Assembly: GCA_011525095.1 (NCBI GenBank)
Contig: WTIV01000081.1
Coordinates: 1 to 6,500 of the forward strand
Direction: 5' to 3'
Origin: Methanobacteriota archaeon
GTDB lineage: Archaea; Thermoplasmatota; Poseidoniia; Poseidoniales; Poseidoniaceae
DNA: 6,500 bases
The notes under the pieces are model-generated. The model did no database searches. It saw nothing but the letters and a program-made list of their open reading frames with translations, and was not told the DNA's origin. Made by a program: the position numbers and the translations under genes. Below are positions 5,308-6,500 of this stretch, in pieces. Position 1 is the stretch's first letter. The number at the start of each line of letters is the position of its first letter.

Positions 5308-6309
5308 CTAACACCAATTTTCACACGCCTTACAGTACCATGCTGCATAGTCTGCGTAAAGGTCAGCCATCGCTCCACAATTTGTACATTCTTTGAGTGC
5401 ATGTTCACCGAAAATCTGCTGTACAATTTGCACGTGTAAGTAGTCGTCGATACCTAGTTGTTGTCTCATTGCCCACAACATTTGATCTTCGGATGGTGAT
5501 ATAATCCCGTCTGCTAGACAGATTTCTACAACCACTTTGTAATCCTCTACCATCCTAACATCACGAGGGTCCATTGAAACTCCAGATTTCTCCGCTACTA
5601 TGTCGGTACCTCCCGGGTCATCTACAAAGATAACTAGAGAATCTGCGTTCAGATTTTCATCCCGTAACTCTAGAAGGATTATGCTACCTTCTTGGTTAGC
5701 GTATACCAACTTCGAGAATCGGTTGATGACGTTGGTTATTGAGCGAGCAGTGTCTTCAGCAGACCTTCCTCTGCGCCAACCGGTTTCACTTGCTTCATCA
5801 TAAGCGTAGAACTCAGTTCCAAGTCCAGGGTATTCTAGACGAACTTCTTCCCCGCCGTCAAAACCGTTTGCAACTATTGTAATACTCCCTACTGTTGTAT
5901 CAACCAAGTTGTCATCATCATCGAATGAAATCATTAGTGGCTTTCTCTCTTCTGCAGCTGCATTGAAGTGCCCGCTCATGCCACTCATCCACTTATCTTC
6001 TAGCCTCTTCAATGATGCCTCTTGTTCCCCTGATAGTCCCCTGTCAATACCTAGGACGTTACTAAGGTCTCCGGACTGCATTTCACTCTTGAATTCCTCA
6101 ATTAGTTCCGCATCTCTGCGGTAGTTTTGCGGGGGACCTCTTTTCTGAGCTACGTGATTTGGGTCTTTCCACTCATATCCACATCTAACACAATTTAGGT
6201 ATCCAGAAAGTGTCGAAGGCTGCTTTTCACCACCACAGCGTGGACAGTCACCTTCTTCAGAGATGCTTAGATTTTCATAGGCTTCGCGTCGGCCTTTGCG
6301 GATACCCAT
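5308..6309 (-). CDS. Unrecognised protein with N- and C-terminal zinc ribbons and a TerB-like helical segment
   Basis: This 333-aa soluble protein has no signal peptide or membrane helix. An N-terminal zinc ribbon has Cys at 22, 25, 40 and 43 (CPRC...CVRC). A charged, probably helical linker follows (about 55-125). A beta-rich middle domain (about 130-240) includes ITIVANGFDGGEEVRL, a short helix SAEDTARSITNVINRF, and LVIFVDDPGG. Next, residues 250-305 are predicted helical and contain VEICLADGIISPSEDQML, which fits the aDGxxsxxE pattern of TerB-like domains. The C-terminal ribbon has Cys at 308, 311, 326 and 329, and the chain ends in a ninth ribbon Cys (C333). The start at 6309 is an ATG with a weak G-rich site (AAGGGG) just upstream. 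It lies 32 bases after the thiolase stop and upstream of the actin-like gene. I infer a scaffold or adaptor role from domain layout only; no function is known to me. Confidence 0.85.
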   Translation of the reverse strand: MGIRKGRREAYENLSISEEGDCPRCGGEKQPSTLSGYLNCVRCGYEWKDPNHVAQKRGPPQNYRRDAELIEEFKSEMQSGDLSNVLGIDRGLSGEQEASLKRLEDKWMSGMSGHFNAAAEERKPLMISFDDDDNLVDTTVGSITIVANGFDGGEEVRLEYPGLGTEFYAYDEASETGWRRGRSAEDTARSITNVINRFSKLVYANQEGSIILLELRDENLNADSLVIFVDDPGGTDIVAEKSGVSMDPRDVRMVEDYKVVVEICLADGIISPSEDQMLWAMRQQLGIDDYLHVQIVQQIFGEHALKECTNCGAMADLYADYAAWYCKACENWC

Positions 6310-6318
6310 AAGTCCCCT

Positions 6319-6333
6319 TGATATGCGATATCA
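6319..6333. repeat. 15-base palindrome in the thiolase / zinc-ribbon gene gap
   Basis: TGATAT-GCG-ATATCA is a perfect 6-base inverted repeat around a 3-base centre. It fills almost half of the 32-base gap (6310-6341), ending 9 bases upstream of the zinc-ribbon gene start codon. It could be a repressor half-site pair or a small hairpin near the ribosome site. It lacks the T-run expected of an archaeal terminator. Confidence 0.35.
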
Positions 6334-6341
6334 CATGAACG

Positions 6342-6500
6342 TTATGATTGACAATTTCGCAATATTGTTGCGATACCCATTCCACCACCGATACACATCG
6401 ATGCAAGAGCGTACTCTCCGCCAGTTCTGTTGAGTAATGATGCGGCTTTTCCTAGGATGCGTGCTCCGCTAGCCCCCAGAGGGTGACCTATTGCTAATGC
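6342..6500 (-). CDS. Thiolase (acetyl-CoA C-acyltransferase), C-terminal 52 residues only
   Basis: Thiolases join or cleave acyl-CoA by one acetyl unit, in fatty-acid breakdown or in making acetoacetyl-CoA. Only the C-terminus is in the window, as the gene runs off the right edge on the minus strand. The visible part is unmistakable: ALAIGHPLGASGARIL contains the GHP motif with the catalytic His, and MCIGGGMGIA contains the second active-site Cys (CxGGG) that acts as the general acid/base. The nucleophile Cys would be upstream, outside the window. The chain ends ILRNCQS before a TAA at 6344-6342. It points the same way as the zinc-ribbon and actin-like genes, and 32 bases separate it from the next start, so they may share a transcript. 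The exact subfamily (degradative or biosynthetic) cannot be decided from this fragment. Confidence 0.93.
   Translation of the reverse strand, partial: ALAIGHPLGASGARILGKAASLLNRTGGEYALASMCIGGGMGIATILRNCQS

Noticed and set aside
5244..5426. 60-codon minus-strand open frame across the gap before the actin-like gene
   Set aside because: Most of it is a shifted frame of the zinc-ribbon gene's 3' end, and the rest runs through the TATA-like region. No motif and no ribosome site.

Overview
This window looks like a compact piece of a planktonic euryarchaeal chromosome. My best guess is Thermoplasmatota, Marine Group II (Poseidoniales). The evidence is a TrmY-type tRNA pseudouridine methyltransferase (essentially an archaeal and mainly euryarchaeal family), an archaeal-style CoaBC with a PxMH motif, TATA-like boxes instead of bacterial -35/-10 elements, Shine-Dalgarno-like sites matching the AGGAGGTGAT consensus, very tight gene packing and moderate GC content. 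The lineage is inferred from gene content and was not tested by a search.

Layout, left to right. (1) A plus-strand pair: the 3' part of an EamA/DMT-type permease, then surE, whose start lies inside the permease gene. (2) A minus-strand pair, coaBC then trmY, joined by a 4-base GTGA overlap and converging on surE with only 4 bases between the stops. (3) A divergent control region of about 100 bases (3506-3609) between coaBC and a plus-strand gene for a small membrane protein with a cytosol-type C-terminal zinc ribbon. (4) That gene converges, 5 bases apart, on a minus-strand run: the C-terminal end of a thiolase (window edge), a two-zinc-ribbon protein with a TerB-like segment, and an actin-like ATPase with its own TATA-like box.

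The housekeeping parts are nucleotide salvage or phosphatase activity (SurE), coenzyme A synthesis (CoaBC), tRNA modification (TrmY) and acyl-CoA metabolism (thiolase). The most interesting part is 4185-6309. There an actin-like protein, which by its motifs resembles the MamK branch of bacterial actins more than crenactin or eukaryotic actin, sits directly downstream of an unrecognised protein with a zinc ribbon at each end. The two are candidates for a shared cytoskeletal or assembly module. The actin gene also has a 9-codon upstream ORF with a good Shine-Dalgarno match that overlaps its start codon. A second notable point is that CoaBC appears to carry Asp in place of the catalytic His of the decarboxylase domain. 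No RNA genes, CRISPR arrays, insertion sequences or long repeats were seen. The only non-coding stretches are short and are described below.
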